Source: Enterococcus xiangfangensis
Lineage (GTDB): Bacteria; Bacillota; Bacilli; Lactobacillales; Enterococcaceae
Assembly (NCBI RefSeq): GCF_005405365.1
Contig: NZ_BJDX01000007.1
Location: forward strand, 1 to 64,000
Reading direction: 5' to 3'
Length of the DNA: 64,000 nt
Part shown: in pieces, positions 16,596 to 26,222 of the stretch
Position numbering within the stretch: the stretch's first letter is position 1
Layout: each line of letters starts with the position of its first letter
Notes under the pieces: model-generated
Seen by the model: the letters and a program-made list of their open reading frames with translations, nothing else
What the model was told of the DNA's origin: nothing
Database searches by the model: none
Made by a program: the position numbers and the translations under genes

Positions 16596-17705
16596 TTAGG
16601 CTGATAGTTGCCCAGATTGTTCTAATGCTTCTTCAAGTTGTTTGTATTGTTCATCAGTCAGATAGGGTTTGTAGGTTTCTTTGATTTGATCAATTTCAGA
16701 TTGGGTCAATTGCGCTTGCCCGCTTCTGATCACATCTAGCAAGTCGTTGAAATCTTCTTCTGAAACAAGTTCGCTTTGTTCTTGGGCAGAAGCAAAGATC
16801 TCTTCAAGTTCTTTGACTGAAACTGTCTCAGCCGCTTTTGGTAGCGTAATTTTTTTCTTTGATTCCTTGGCTTGATTGTTAAGTGTCAAATCAGCAGAGA
16901 TCGTGACACCTTCATTTTTAGCTGCAAGTTTTAGTGTTGTTTTTTGAGTATTTTTTTTCGTGTTCAAAGTGGTTGTTTGTTCATACTTAGTCAATTGACC
17001 TAAGTTTTTTTCAAGTTCTTTTGCTGTTTTCTTTTCATCTTTATTGCCGTTTTCTTCGACGTATTTGATAAATCCTCGGATGTCTTTTTTAGTGAATGTC
17101 CGTTTGATAGTCTCTTCTTTTTTCTCAAATGATTCCGGTGCTAAAGTATCAAGGTACTCACTGAAGATTTCTGTATCCAAGTTCCCGCTGATCGAGTCAG
17201 CCGTCGTATCTCCCACGTCACTTTCTTCCATATCTTTTTCAGTTATATGGATATATTTTCCTTCCAAGCGTTCCAAATCCTTCGCCTCAATTGGAATTTC
17301 CGCATCAAATTCTTTTGCAATATCCATGATTTCTGTCAAAATCACCGTATTCATATACACGTCTTGCTTCTTTTCATCCATAAAAAACTCAACTGGGATT
17401 TTCTGGCCTAAAAGATCAAAATCCATCGTCATTTCAAGTTGTTCCTTCTTACTATCTTTTAGATAGTCGCCTGAGATTTTTGTGCCACTAATCATCTTTG
17501 CAGCCATCTCCATTGAAGCGCGCATTGGTTCATCAGCATCTTTTGCTTTGATTGCTACATTATTAAGTGCGACCGAATATTCTCCGGCATTCATTTTATT
17601 TTGTTCCGCTAACTCTGCTGTAAATTCTTTTTGAGTCTCTTTTTTACAGCCAGCAAACAGGATTACTGCCAATACCGCCACCATAACCACTTTTAACTTT
17701 TTCAT
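16596..17705 (-). CDS. Large surface lipoprotein of unknown function
   Basis: 369 residues from the ATG at 17705 (AAGGAGAA ribosome site); an upstream frame extension has no site. It starts with a lipoprotein signal peptide, MKKLKVVMVAVLAVILFAGC, with the lipobox cysteine at residue 20. The mature part is highly charged, with a domain around residues 40-300 that resembles the DUF6612/LppX-type lipid-carrier-like lipoproteins common in Firmicutes, and a glutamine/glutamate-rich helical C-terminal region. The domain match is from general resemblance only. Function unknown. Confidence 0.82.
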   Translation of the reverse strand: MKKLKVVMVAVLAVILFAGCKKETQKEFTAELAEQNKMNAGEYSVALNNVAIKAKDADEPMRASMEMAAKMISGTKISGDYLKDSKKEQLEMTMDFDLLGQKIPVEFFMDEKKQDVYMNTVILTEIMDIAKEFDAEIPIEAKDLERLEGKYIHITEKDMEESDVGDTTADSISGNLDTEIFSEYLDTLAPESFEKKEETIKRTFTKKDIRGFIKYVEENGNKDEKKTAKELEKNLGQLTKYEQTTTLNTKKNTQKTTLKLAAKNEGVTISADLTLNNQAKESKKKITLPKAAETVSVKELEEIFASAQEQSELVSEEDFNDLLDVIRSGQAQLTQSEIDQIKETYKPYLTDEQYKQLEEALEQSGQLSA

Positions 17706-17848
17706 TTTTATTCTCCTTAAAAATAATCTTTTCTCCATCATATCGGTCTTGAAACATGAATACAATTATTTATCAAAAAAACTGGCTTGTTTATCTTTCC
17801 AGACCGTTCATTTTCCAATAAAAATGTCGCTTGGTCAATCAGATCCCT

Positions 17849-18688
17849 TTAGCTAGGATTCCGCTTGATTTGAGCCATTTTTTGCCGAATATTTCCCATC
17901 AAATGCTGATAAGCTAAAAATTGTCGCCGTTCCCGTTTGATCGCACGATAGCGTTTCGGCTGTTTTTTATAAAATGCTTGGTGGTAATTTTCAGCCGGCC
18001 AAAATTTTCCTGCCGCCTGGATTTCTGTAACGATTGGTCGCTTATATCTGCCTGAATTGATCACTGCTTGTTTTGTTTTTTCAGCAAGTACTTTTTGCTC
18101 GTTAGTTGTGGGAAAAATAATTGGCCGATACTGCATGCCGCGATCTTGAAATTGCCCTAAGGCATCCGTTGGGTCTGTAATCTGCCAATAAAGAGCGAGC
18201 AAGTCTCGATAGCTGACAACGCGCGTGTCAAAAATAATCTCTACTGCTTCGACATGACCCGTATGGCCGCCGCTGACTTGATCATAACTAGGATCTTCCG
18301 TCGTTCCGCCAGTATAACCAGACAAAACAGAAACAATTCCTGGCTGATTTTCAAACGGTTCCACCATGCACCAGAAACAGCCACCAGCAAAAATTGCCCG
18401 TTCTTGATAGACAGAGTCGCTGATAAAATGTTTTTCTTTTACAACATGCTCTACCGCTTTTTTTCCAGTGATCATTTGATAAAAGTCAGCGACATCTGGA
18501 GTCAAATTATTTCGTAGTGCTAATGGCCGTAGCTCTGCTTCCAGCTTCGCCAGCTGTTCTTTGAAATTTATTCGATCGGTCAGCGCATTTTTTGTCGCAG
18601 TTAATAAATAGCGCTCCCATTCCCGCGTATTGGGATTTACGATCAAATTGTAGAGTTGCTCGACGATTTCATCTTCGGTCGCTTCCAT
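17849..18688 (-). CDS. msrA: Peptide methionine sulfoxide reductase A with N-terminal extension
   Basis: 279 residues from the ATG at 18688 after AGAGGTG. MsrA reduces methionine-S-sulfoxide in proteins. The catalytic motif [11 protein letters not shown] is near residue 103, followed by [29 protein letters not shown] and the [16 protein letters not shown] substrate loop. About 95 residues precede the catalytic domain (helical, with [16 protein letters not shown]), an arrangement also seen in other lactic bacteria. The C-terminal tail lacks obvious recycling cysteines. Confidence 0.94.
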   Translation of the reverse strand: MEATEDEIVEQLYNLIVNPNTREWERYLLTATKNALTDRINFKEQLAKLEAELRPLALRNNLTPDVADFYQMITGKKAVEHVVKEKHFISDSVYQERAIFAGGCFWCMVEPFENQPGIVSVLSGYTGGTTEDPSYDQVSGGHTGHVEAVEIIFDTRVVSYRDLLALYWQITDPTDALGQFQDRGMQYRPIIFPTTNEQKVLAEKTKQAVINSGRYKRPIVTEIQAAGKFWPAENYHQAFYKKQPKRYRAIKRERRQFLAYQHLMGNIRQKMAQIKRNPS

Positions 18689-18767
18689 GTTGTTCACCTC
18701 TGCGGTCATTACTTGGATTTTATCTGAATTTACCATAATTTTATCGAATAATCGAATTGTTGAATCG

Positions 18768-18799
18768 AAAAAAAAGACTCATCCTCTCGGATAAGTCTT
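18768..18799 (-). terminator. Terminator of the ddh gene
   Basis: AAGACTCATCC (18774-18784) and GGATAAGTCTT (18789-18799) form an eleven-base stem with one G-T pair, followed by a run of T on the - strand. Confidence 0.85.
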
Positions 18800-18862
18800 C
18801 TCGCTCTTAACGTGACCTGAATCGCATCAATCGATTCATGAACACGATCCTTTTTCATAATT

Positions 18863-19834
18863 TTATAGCAATTCTTTTCTCAAAGTTGCATCATCAAGCG
18901 GTGATAAATATTTCGGTGCAATGTCTAATACTGTGAACGCACCAAATTGCTTTTCTTTTGCTAAGCGAGCACAAGCTCTAGCATAAGCAACAAGCACACT
19001 GGCCGTGAACTCTGGATTGCTTTCTAATTGTAAATTGTACTCGATCACTTGCTTCGTAGTTTCGTTCGTTGTGCCTGTCCGCAATACCGTTCCGCCGTGA
19101 GGCATCGTATGATGATCCCGTCGCAATTCTTCGGCTGAAATGAAATGAACGATCGTGTCGTACTCATCAAAGTAGTTTGGCATTGTCACAATTGCTACTT
19201 TGATCGCATCAGGATCAGCACCCGCTTCTAAAACAACGAAACATTCCCGCAGATGTTTGTCGCGAGTCGTCAATTCCATTTTTTCGCCGGCTTTTAATCT
19301 TTCGATCACGTCATTTTTGGGGATTGTATATTGGATCGCATCAGCAATGCCATCGATTCTTCTCAACGCATCTGAATGTCCTTGGCTTACGCCTTTGCCC
19401 CAAAAAGTATACGTTTCGCCTTCTGGTAAAATACTTTGAGCATATAAACGATTCAAACTGAACAAGCCTGGATCCCAGCCCGTTGAAATAATCGAAACTG
19501 TTTGATTTTCTTTTGCTGCTTGATCAACGTTCGCAAAGTGTTCAGGAACTTTCGCATGCGTGTCAAAACTATCGATCGTATTAAAATTCTTTGTGATTGC
19601 TGGTGTTTGGACGGGTAAATCAGTTGCTGAGCCGCCACACAAAATACATACATCGATCGTTTCTTTTTTTGCTTCTAATTCATCGAGTTCATAAACGGGT
19701 GCCCCCTCTGTCTGAACCGTTTCTGGATTTCTTCTTGAGAAAACGCCGACTAATTCCAAATCTGGATTTTGTTTCAACGCTTGTTCAACACCGCGTCCTA
19801 AATTTCCATATCCAATAATCGCTACTTTGATCAT
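18863..19834 (-). CDS. ddh: meso-Diaminopimelate D-dehydrogenase
   Basis: 323 residues from the ATG at 19834 after TTAGGAGG. The protein converts tetrahydrodipicolinate to meso-diaminopimelate with NADPH and ammonia, a one-step route towards lysine. Marks are the N-terminal dinucleotide site IIGYGNLGRGVEQAL, CGGSATDLP, STGWDPGLFSLNR, FWGKGVSQGHSDALR and the C-terminal VLVAYARACARLAKE. All match the dehydrogenase family over its full length. The gene is monocistronic. Enterococcal-type cell walls contain lysine, so DAP would mainly feed lysine synthesis. Confidence 0.95.
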   Translation of the reverse strand: MIKVAIIGYGNLGRGVEQALKQNPDLELVGVFSRRNPETVQTEGAPVYELDELEAKKETIDVCILCGGSATDLPVQTPAITKNFNTIDSFDTHAKVPEHFANVDQAAKENQTVSIISTGWDPGLFSLNRLYAQSILPEGETYTFWGKGVSQGHSDALRRIDGIADAIQYTIPKNDVIERLKAGEKMELTTRDKHLRECFVVLEAGADPDAIKVAIVTMPNYFDEYDTIVHFISAEELRRDHHTMPHGGTVLRTGTTNETTKQVIEYNLQLESNPEFTASVLVAYARACARLAKEKQFGAFTVLDIAPKYLSPLDDATLRKELL

Positions 19835-20043
19835 TACTTGTCCTCCTAACAATGTTTATTAGAAGTATACTATAAAACGAATAAAAAGATTAGAAAAAAT
19901 CTCATGATTAGACAACTGGCTGAAGCGCCTGTTGCTAATACTTTATCTATCAGCTTGAAGACCTCTAGCCCTTTTTTCTTACTTTAACCCCTAAGCAATA
20001 GTCTATCCCAAGAACTTTGATCGATTATTTTACTTAAAATCAG

Positions 20044-20077
20044 AAAAAAATGAGGGGCGACTCTTGTCACACCCTCA
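20044..20077 (-). terminator. Terminator of the oleate hydratase gene
   Basis: TGAGGG and GAC (20051-20061) pair with GTC and CCCTCA (20066-20077), a stem with an internal GC/ACA mismatch, followed by seven T on the - strand. Another GTGAC/GTCAC-type terminator. Confidence 0.85.
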
Positions 20078-20083
20078 CTTTTC

Positions 20084-21856
20084 TTACAACAGATGGTTGT
20101 CTTTCAACACATCTTCAATATACGTATGTTCGATTTTCTTAGCAAAATGATGCAATACTTTTTTCTCTACAAAAGGCAATTCCATTTCAGAAAGTTTTTT
20201 ACGATCGCTTAAATAATAAACCGAATTGGCTAACGTCCGCAGATCATACGCCGATGCAAAAACTTCTGGTACGCCGCGTTCAAGATCTAAAAATGAGTAC
20301 ACAGCTTCCATCGCCGTTCGAACCGAATATTCTGTTGTGAAGACTGTGTCGCGTTTTGTTTCAGCAAAGTTTCCGATGAAGGCTAAGTTCTTAGAGCCAT
20401 TTGGAATGACTAATGGGCGATCCCCAGGTTCCCGCAGCATAAAATATGACGTAATAAACGGCATGTACACAGGGGTCACAACACAAGATTCTTCAGAAAA
20501 TTTCTTAATGTCTTCTTCCGGCACGCCTAGATGATACATCAATTCTTGCACGATTTCTTGCCCGCTGCATTTTTCAATTGGTTTCTTGATATAATTTCCT
20601 GGTGTATTGGACAATAATCCGTAGACCCAAGTCACTGTTTGTTGATCGTTTTGTTCTTTGAAATGTGGTTGGCGATGGGTCGCAAAACTCATCAGCCAAT
20701 TGGAATCTTTGATCGTAATAATCCCGCCAGTAACAACTTTTCCAGAACGTAATTTACGTTTCGTCAACCGTGAAATATATGGTTCTATATCAAAATTTTC
20801 CCAAGTAACTGTCGCTGAAACGAACCAGCTTTCTGCCGGCAGATTTTCGCAAAAAACAGCGGGATGACCAAATTCATCCGATTGTTTCGCTAAATTTTTC
20901 CATAAATTCCAGCTGCCGCCCAATTCATGAGTAATCGGTGCTGGTGTATGATGATTTCCTTCAGTTGAGCTTTCCGTAATCGAACCATTCGTCACAAAGA
21001 CCAAATCATTTTCTGTCAAAGGAATCTCTGTTGCTTGGCCTGAACGTGTCAGTAAGATTTTTTGCGCCACCTTTTTATCTGGTGTCACTTCGACTTCGAT
21101 ATTATTGATTTTCGTTTCATACTGGAAATCCACACCATGATCATTCAAAAACGCTAAGAGCGGTTTTACTAATGATTCGTATTGATTGTACCGTGTGAAT
21201 TTCAAAGCGGTAAAATCTGGTAAGCCATTGATATGATGGATAAAACGCATGACATAGCGGCGCATTTCAATTGCTGAATGCCATTTTTCAAAAGCAAACA
21301 TCGAACACCAATACAACCAAAAGTTTGAAGCGAAGAACTCTTCCCCAAAAACATCTTCAATTTTTTTACCGATCAATTGATTTTCTGAGGTCATAAATAA
21401 TTCGACTAATTCTTTTTGTGCCGTTTTTGATAAGGTAAAATCGCCATCATCTTCCGCACGTTCCCCCCGATTATGGATAATCCGGCAATTTGATGAATTA
21501 GGATCATCATGATCTAACCAATAAAACTCATCTAAAACTGAGGCATCTTCTACTTCCAGTGAAGGAACGGAGCGAAACAGATCCCATAAACATTCAAAAT
21601 GATTTTCCATTTCACGACCGCCGCGCGTCACGAAACCATCATGAGGAATGAATTTTCCATCTAATGAACCGCCGGATAAGGAAAGTTCCTCAAAAATATG
21701 GATACGTTCACCACTCATTTGGCCATCTCTGATTAGAAAAACTGCTGCCGCTAATCCAGCTAATCCCGCGCCGACAATATAAGCACTTTTCTCATCAACA
21801 CCCGCTGGTTTTCTTGGTCTAGCAAAAGCTTCATAATTTCCATTCGTATATCTCAT
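20084..21856 (-). CDS. ohyA: Oleate hydratase (10-hydroxystearate forming)
   Basis: 590 residues, the usual length of FAD-dependent oleate hydratases (MCRA family), which add water to oleic acid and related unsaturated fatty acids. The FAD fold is at the start ([20 protein letters not shown]), followed by IHIFEE and GGSLDG. Further segments are [33 protein letters not shown] and, near the C-terminus, [26 protein letters not shown]. These are all diagnostic. The gene stands alone. Role: detoxifying host or food fatty acids. Confidence 0.96.
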   Translation of the reverse strand: MRYTNGNYEAFARPRKPAGVDEKSAYIVGAGLAGLAAAVFLIRDGQMSGERIHIFEELSLSGGSLDGKFIPHDGFVTRGGREMENHFECLWDLFRSVPSLEVEDASVLDEFYWLDHDDPNSSNCRIIHNRGERAEDDGDFTLSKTAQKELVELFMTSENQLIGKKIEDVFGEEFFASNFWLYWCSMFAFEKWHSAIEMRRYVMRFIHHINGLPDFTALKFTRYNQYESLVKPLLAFLNDHGVDFQYETKINNIEVEVTPDKKVAQKILLTRSGQATEIPLTENDLVFVTNGSITESSTEGNHHTPAPITHELGGSWNLWKNLAKQSDEFGHPAVFCENLPAESWFVSATVTWENFDIEPYISRLTKRKLRSGKVVTGGIITIKDSNWLMSFATHRQPHFKEQNDQQTVTWVYGLLSNTPGNYIKKPIEKCSGQEIVQELMYHLGVPEEDIKKFSEESCVVTPVYMPFITSYFMLREPGDRPLVIPNGSKNLAFIGNFAETKRDTVFTTEYSVRTAMEAVYSFLDLERGVPEVFASAYDLRTLANSVYYLSDRKKLSEMELPFVEKKVLHHFAKKIEHTYIEDVLKDNHLL

Positions 21857-22086
21857 GATGTTTCCCCCTTCAATTGATTAACTTCAGCTTACCAGTGAGA
21901 AAAATTAATTGAAAATCAAATGACTTCGACTTGTTGAAAAGTTAGACTCTTTTGCTGATTTGTCAAAAAAGTGGGTATAACAGAAGTAGACAATTTAAAA
22001 ATAGAAAGTAGGTTTCAAGAAACGTTGCTCAAATTTTTGCAAAATCTTGGTTCTCTTTCTAAGAAACCATTTTTCATCAGTTATTC

Positions 22087-22118
22087 AAAAAAAGATGTGA
22101 CAGACTTTCTGTCACATC
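22087..22118 (-). terminator. Terminator of the map gene
   Basis: GATGTGACAG (22094-22103) and CTGTCACATC (22109-22118) form a perfect ten-base stem, then seven T on the - strand. Confidence 0.92.
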
Positions 22119-22128
22119 CCTTTTGAAA

Positions 22129-22881
22129 TTAGTTTCTTTGTTCTGTCATAATAACGGGACCGTCTTTTGTAATAGCGATCGAATGTTCATATTGTGCACA
22201 AAAACTTCCATCTAACGTACGAGCAGTCCAACCATTGCCATCGATTCCTGCTTCCCACGTTCCTGTCGTAATCATCGGTTCGATTGTGATGGTCATCCCT
22301 TCTTTTAATCGTGCACCTTTTCCGGCAGTTCCAAAATGCGGGAAGAAAGGTTCTTCATGGATCGTTGGTCCAATTCCATGCGCAAGAAAATCTTGCACAA
22401 CACCATAACCTTTACCTTCCGCATACGTTTGAATCGCATGACCAATGTCGCCGACACGCTTGCCAACTTGTGCTTGCGCGATTCCTAACATCAATGCCTC
22501 TTTCGTAACATCCATCAACGCTTGATGTTCCGGTGTGATTTTACCGACTGCATATGTCCAGCAACTATCTGAAATCGCTCCATGATAATCTACACAAAAA
22601 TCGACCTTCAAAACATCTCCGGTCTTCAAGCGATAATTTGATGGGAAACCATGACAAATCTCATCATTTACACTCGTACAAGTCGCAAACTCATACCCTT
22701 CAAACCCAATTTGAGCAGCCGTTGCTCCAGCCGCTTCAATTTTTTTCTGTACAAATTGATCAATCTCTTTTGTCGTTATGCCCGGAACGATGATTTCTCG
22801 CAACTGTTCATGTATCCCAGCCAAGATTGCTCCTGATTCTTTCATTTGTTCAATTTCTCTTGTTGATTTTAATGTAACCAT
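22129..22881 (-). CDS. map: Methionine aminopeptidase, type I
   Basis: 250 residues. Removes the initiator methionine from new proteins. The metal ligands lie in DVLKVDFCVDYHGAISDSCW (two aspartates), the histidine of HGIGPTIHEEP, the glutamate of TIEPMI and the glutamate near AQYEHSIAI. There is no N-terminal zinc-finger extension. GAAGGAG precedes the ATG. A standard housekeeping gene, monocistronic here. Confidence 0.96.
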   Translation of the reverse strand: MVTLKSTREIEQMKESGAILAGIHEQLREIIVPGITTKEIDQFVQKKIEAAGATAAQIGFEGYEFATCTSVNDEICHGFPSNYRLKTGDVLKVDFCVDYHGAISDSCWTYAVGKITPEHQALMDVTKEALMLGIAQAQVGKRVGDIGHAIQTYAEGKGYGVVQDFLAHGIGPTIHEEPFFPHFGTAGKGARLKEGMTITIEPMITTGTWEAGIDGNGWTARTLDGSFCAQYEHSIAITKDGPVIMTEQRN

Positions 22882-23244
22882 TTCATTACTCCTTCACTGA
22901 TTCTTTGCTAGTTATAACACGAAACATTTTTGAAAGAAAGCCGGAAAACTTTTTTTGTCATTAAAACATTTTGCAAGCTTAATTTTAGTAAATATCAGCT
23001 TCCTGTGTGTTAAATATAGTTCTAACAATATTTAACACACTATCTATAAAATCCTGACTTTTATGGTTAGCCATCTTTTCAGAACAAATACTCGTTATTT
23101 TCTGTAACTAATCAAAAATATTAATTGAGATATCCTTACAGATGATTGAAGTTCATTTGTTAAATAACTAAATCCGATATCTTTTTCATCATAAATAGGA
23201 ATCCCTATCTTAATTTTCTTCTCTATTACAATATGTAAGATAAA
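22882..23244. other. Spacer with a perfect 12-bp dyad and a possible gene remnant
   Basis: Twelve-base arms GTGTGTTAAATA (23005-23016) and TATTTAACACAC (23029-23040) are separated by 12 bases, with no T-run. On the - strand an open frame without a usable start codon covers about 23095-23265 (…KIKIGIPIYDEKDIGFSYL…, ends TAA). It may be a decayed gene end or chance, as the region is AT-rich. Confidence 0.4.
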
Positions 23245-23279
23245 ATAAATCCGACTAGTAAAAAACTAGTCGGATTTAT
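23245..23279 (-). terminator. Terminator of the PTS/aldolase operon
   Basis: Fifteen-base perfect arms ATAAATCCGACTAGT (23245-23259) and ACTAGTCGGATTTAT (23265-23279) lie about 80 bases past the aldolase stop. It is nearly symmetrical and could act in both directions. Confidence 0.85.
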
Positions 23280-23359
23280 CAATTATTTTTTTAATCAAAC
23301 AGAAATTCTGTGTGTTCCATTGATACTTATATTCTATTTTCAATAATGATAAGTCGACT

Positions 23360-24232
23360 TTATTTAAGATTGAATATCTTTAATGCTTGAACAATATTTT
23401 CTTTAATAGCTGTAGTAGCTGTTAATGACAATATATCAAAAAAGAATTCTTCATTTTGGGAATGTTCAATAGTATCTTTCACTGATTTCCCAGCCGCCAG
23501 ATTCATATACGTATAGTAATTTATTTTACGAATACCCGCTTCAATAGCTCGCCGATAATCGCCTTTTGAAACACCTGATCCTCCATGCATGACTAGAGGA
23601 ACACCGTCAGTGGCCAATCGAATACTTGCAATACGATCAAAATCTAAGTTTGGTTCTGTTAAATATTTTCCATGAACAGTCCCAAAAGAGATTGCTAAAC
23701 TGTCAACTTGAGTAGATTGAATAAAATCTTTTGCTTGTTGTGGATTCGTAAATAGGTCGATATTTCCAAAATCACTTATCTTAGATGTACGACCTTCTCC
23801 ACCACCGATTGTTGAGTTAGTCATCTCACCTAATTCTGCTTCAACAGAAACACCTACACTATGTGCGATCTTAACGAGCTCCGAAGTTTCCTTGACATTT
23901 GTCTCATAATTTTTTAAAGAAGCATCATACATGATTGAAGTAAATCCCAGCCGAATAGCCTTTATGCACTCAACTAAACTAGAACCGTGATCTAAATGTA
24001 CTGCAACAGGAACTCTAGCTCGTTTAGCATAGTCGACCATCAAAGGTCCAATTTCTTCTATCGAAATCAGATTTTCATGAACTTCAGCATGTTGAATGAT
24101 TACTGGTACTTCCAACATCTCAGCCGCTTGAATCACCCCTCTTAGTGACTCTAAATTCGGTACATTAAACGCGCCGACTGCACATTGTTTTTTTTCAGCT
24201 TCTATTAGTAGTTCTCTAACTGTTGCTAACAT
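23360..24232 (-). CDS. Class II ketose-phosphate aldolase (GatY/KbaY/IolJ-like)
   Basis: 290 residues of the class II fructose/tagatose-bisphosphate aldolase family. Zinc ligands are visible in HLDHGSS (near residue 82), AELGEM, GTVHGKY and MHGGSG. The KINYYTYMNLAA phosphate-binding segment is near residue 230. Family members cleave ketose mono- or bisphosphates to DHAP or a related product plus an aldehyde. It is the last gene of the PTS operon and overlaps the dehydrogenase gene by seven bases. No sugar-phosphate kinase is in the operon, so an IolJ-like monophosphate substrate seems more likely than tagatose-bisphosphate. That is inference. Confidence 0.88.
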   Translation of the reverse strand: MLATVRELLIEAEKKQCAVGAFNVPNLESLRGVIQAAEMLEVPVIIQHAEVHENLISIEEIGPLMVDYAKRARVPVAVHLDHGSSLVECIKAIRLGFTSIMYDASLKNYETNVKETSELVKIAHSVGVSVEAELGEMTNSTIGGGEGRTSKISDFGNIDLFTNPQQAKDFIQSTQVDSLAISFGTVHGKYLTEPNLDFDRIASIRLATDGVPLVMHGGSGVSKGDYRRAIEAGIRKINYYTYMNLAAGKSVKDTIEHSQNEEFFFDILSLTATTAIKENIVQALKIFNLK

Positions 24233-25284
24233 GATTCTTCACTTCTTTCTTGCTCAAAATCAATCACAATTCGAAACGATTCAGTATTTACTGCTTCCTC
24301 AAAAGCAGGCTCAATTTGACTCAACGGGTAAATTTTTGTAATAAATGGTTTTACATCAACGATTCCCTGACTAATCAAACGAGAAGCTCGAATAAAATCA
24401 CGTTTGTTAGAGTTTGCAGTTCCCTTGATTTGCTGACCAGTTTTATGAATATGATCAAATTTTAGACCGACTGGTTCATCTGGATAATAAGAAGAATACA
24501 AAATCATTGTACCCGTATTAGATAAACTTTCTAACAACCCAGGAATCAGACCAGAAATTGGAGTAGTATTAAATATAATCTGTGCTCCTAAATTTTCTGT
24601 ATATGCTAAAATTTTCTCGGTCAAGTCTTCTTTCACTGGATTTATAACGTGAGTTGCGCCTAGACTTTTGGCTAGTTCAAGCCGTTTTTCATTTGGATCT
24701 GAAACAATTACAATAGCCCCTCTTTTTTGAGCTAATTGAAGGTGGAGCATTCCCATGATTCCAGCACCAATAATTAAAACATAATCTCCAAAATCTACTT
24801 TTGCAGTCTCAACACTATGCAATACGCAAGATAATGGTTCAGTTAAAGATGCTTCTTCTGGAGCAACATTTTGATAACTAAAAATATCTGATGGATCAAC
24901 TATTAGATATTCGGATAGCCCACCCATTCCTCTATAAGGTAATCCTGGCTGCTGTTTACTATGATCAAAATTTAGACAATTTTGTTCTTCACCAATTCTA
25001 CAATAATAACAATGACCACAAGCTAGATTTGTGCCAAAAACAATCTTATCTCCTTGCTTCCAATCTCCTTCAACCGCTTCACCAATCTTAACGATTTCAC
25101 CTGCGATTTCATGACCGCCAATAAACGGGTAGGAAACTTTTTTCACTCCTGTATATACTCGCTGCTCCCAAGTACAGATTGCACATGTATCGATTTTCAT
25201 CAAAATTTTTTCTTTTGGCACTTCTGGCATTGGTGTCTCTTCAACTACTAAATTTTTCACATCATAAAATACAGCTGTTTTCAA
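24226..25284 (-). CDS. Zinc-dependent alcohol/polyol dehydrogenase (sorbitol-dehydrogenase-like)
   Basis: 352 residues, medium-chain dehydrogenase. Catalytic zinc ligands come from AICTWEQ, GGHEIAGE and the following acidic residue. The structural zinc loop CGHCYYCRIGEEQNC is complete, and the nucleotide fold is LIIGAGIMGMLHLQLA. It is closest in style to sorbitol/galactitol/threonine-type dehydrogenases. Together with the TarJ-like gene at the head of the operon it gives two dehydrogenases for one transporter, implying two oxidation steps or two substrates. A hairpin separates it from the PTS IID gene. Confidence 0.88.
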   Translation of the reverse strand: MKTAVFYDVKNLVVEETPMPEVPKEKILMKIDTCAICTWEQRVYTGVKKVSYPFIGGHEIAGEIVKIGEAVEGDWKQGDKIVFGTNLACGHCYYCRIGEEQNCLNFDHSKQQPGLPYRGMGGLSEYLIVDPSDIFSYQNVAPEEASLTEPLSCVLHSVETAKVDFGDYVLIIGAGIMGMLHLQLAQKRGAIVIVSDPNEKRLELAKSLGATHVINPVKEDLTEKILAYTENLGAQIIFNTTPISGLIPGLLESLSNTGTMILYSSYYPDEPVGLKFDHIHKTGQQIKGTANSNKRDFIRASRLISQGIVDVKPFITKIYPLSQIEPAFEEAVNTESFRIVIDFEQERSEESC

Positions 25285-25314
25285 AAAAATTCATCCTTTC
25301 ATTTTTAATAAATT

Positions 25315-25360
25315 AAAAAACGACGTCAGATAAATGGAGTATCTTCCCTAACGTCGTTTT
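25315..25360 (-). terminator. Hairpin between PTS IID and dehydrogenase genes (partial terminator)
   Basis: AAAACGACGT (25317-25326) pairs perfectly with ACGTCGTTTT (25351-25360) across a 24-base loop, and six T follow on the - strand. Inside an operon it probably lowers expression of the two last genes relative to the PTS genes. Confidence 0.7.
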
Positions 25361-25364
25361 CAGC

Positions 25365-26222
25365 TTATATTGAGTTAACAATTAGGCCTATAGCGGCTAA
25401 AATCGCTCCACCAACAATTTGGATAACCAATACCTTGGTTGGTGTATATTTTTTTTGTTTCAAAAGATAGTATGTTATTAAAGTTACTCCTAGTGGTAGA
25501 ATACCTTTTACCAATGCATCTAACACGTCTGTTTGAATTGACAAATTTTCTTTCCCACTTAGATGAATACTCAACGGTGTTGCAATCTTAACAAAATTTG
25601 CAGCTAAAGATCCAATAACGATTGCTCCCAAAGTTTGTGAAAAGGTCATGATATAAGATAGACGGCCGCCAGCCATCATCTTCTGGATTCCTTCTTTCCC
25701 TTGTTCGTACCCTTGAATCCATAAGAAGTAGGCAATTACTGTCATAATAATCCAATGTAGAGCAAAGAATAAAACTGGTCCCATAAAAATATTTCCCTCG
25801 GCCCCAAATGGTAGTGTGAATGATAGTAAGATTGGGATTAAAGTCCCTTGCCATAAAGTATCGCCAATACCAGCTAATGGTCCCATTAATCCGGTTTTTA
25901 ATCCATTTATTGTTTGATCATTAATATCTGCTCCCAATGCTTTTTCTTCTTCCATAGCAATGGTCATTGATAAAATTGGTCCTCCAAAGGAGGGTTCTGT
26001 ATTGAAAAATTGCATATGTCGTTCCAAAGCAGCCTTCATTTCATCTTCATCTTTTCCATATAACTTTTTTAAGATTGGACTAAAGGCATGAACTACCCCA
26101 GTAGCTTGGAGTCGTTCATAATTATAGTTTGCATGAGAAAAGAAGGTCCAACGCCAGAAAGCTTTAACAACGTCTTTTTTCGTCAATAATTTCTCTTTTT
26201 TGGGCTCTACAGCTTGCTCCAT
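25365..26222 (-). CDS. PTS mannose/sorbose-family IID membrane component
   Basis: 285 residues. The IID subunit of a mannose-class phosphotransferase, forming the membrane channel with IIC. Typical features are the N-terminal KKDVVKAFWRWTFFSHANYNYERLQ, a GLKTGLMGPLAGIGDTLWQGTLIPILL segment near residue 110 and the hydrophobic C-terminal part (TYYLLKQKKYTPTKVL, then the last membrane helix). The start codon overlaps the IIC stop by one base. Substrate class is set by the whole complex and cannot be read from this subunit. Confidence 0.94.
   Translation of the reverse strand: MEQAVEPKKEKLLTKKDVVKAFWRWTFFSHANYNYERLQATGVVHAFSPILKKLYGKDEDEMKAALERHMQFFNTEPSFGGPILSMTIAMEEEKALGADINDQTINGLKTGLMGPLAGIGDTLWQGTLIPILLSFTLPFGAEGNIFMGPVLFFALHWIIMTVIAYFLWIQGYEQGKEGIQKMMAGGRLSYIMTFSQTLGAIVIGSLAANFVKIATPLSIHLSGKENLSIQTDVLDALVKGILPLGVTLITYYLLKQKKYTPTKVLVIQIVGGAILAAIGLIVNSI

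Noticed and set aside
23095-23265. Open - strand frame of about 56 codons (KIKIGIPIYDEKDIGFSYL)
   Set aside because: It has no plausible start codon, runs through a terminator stem and matches no family I know; mentioned only as a possible remnant.
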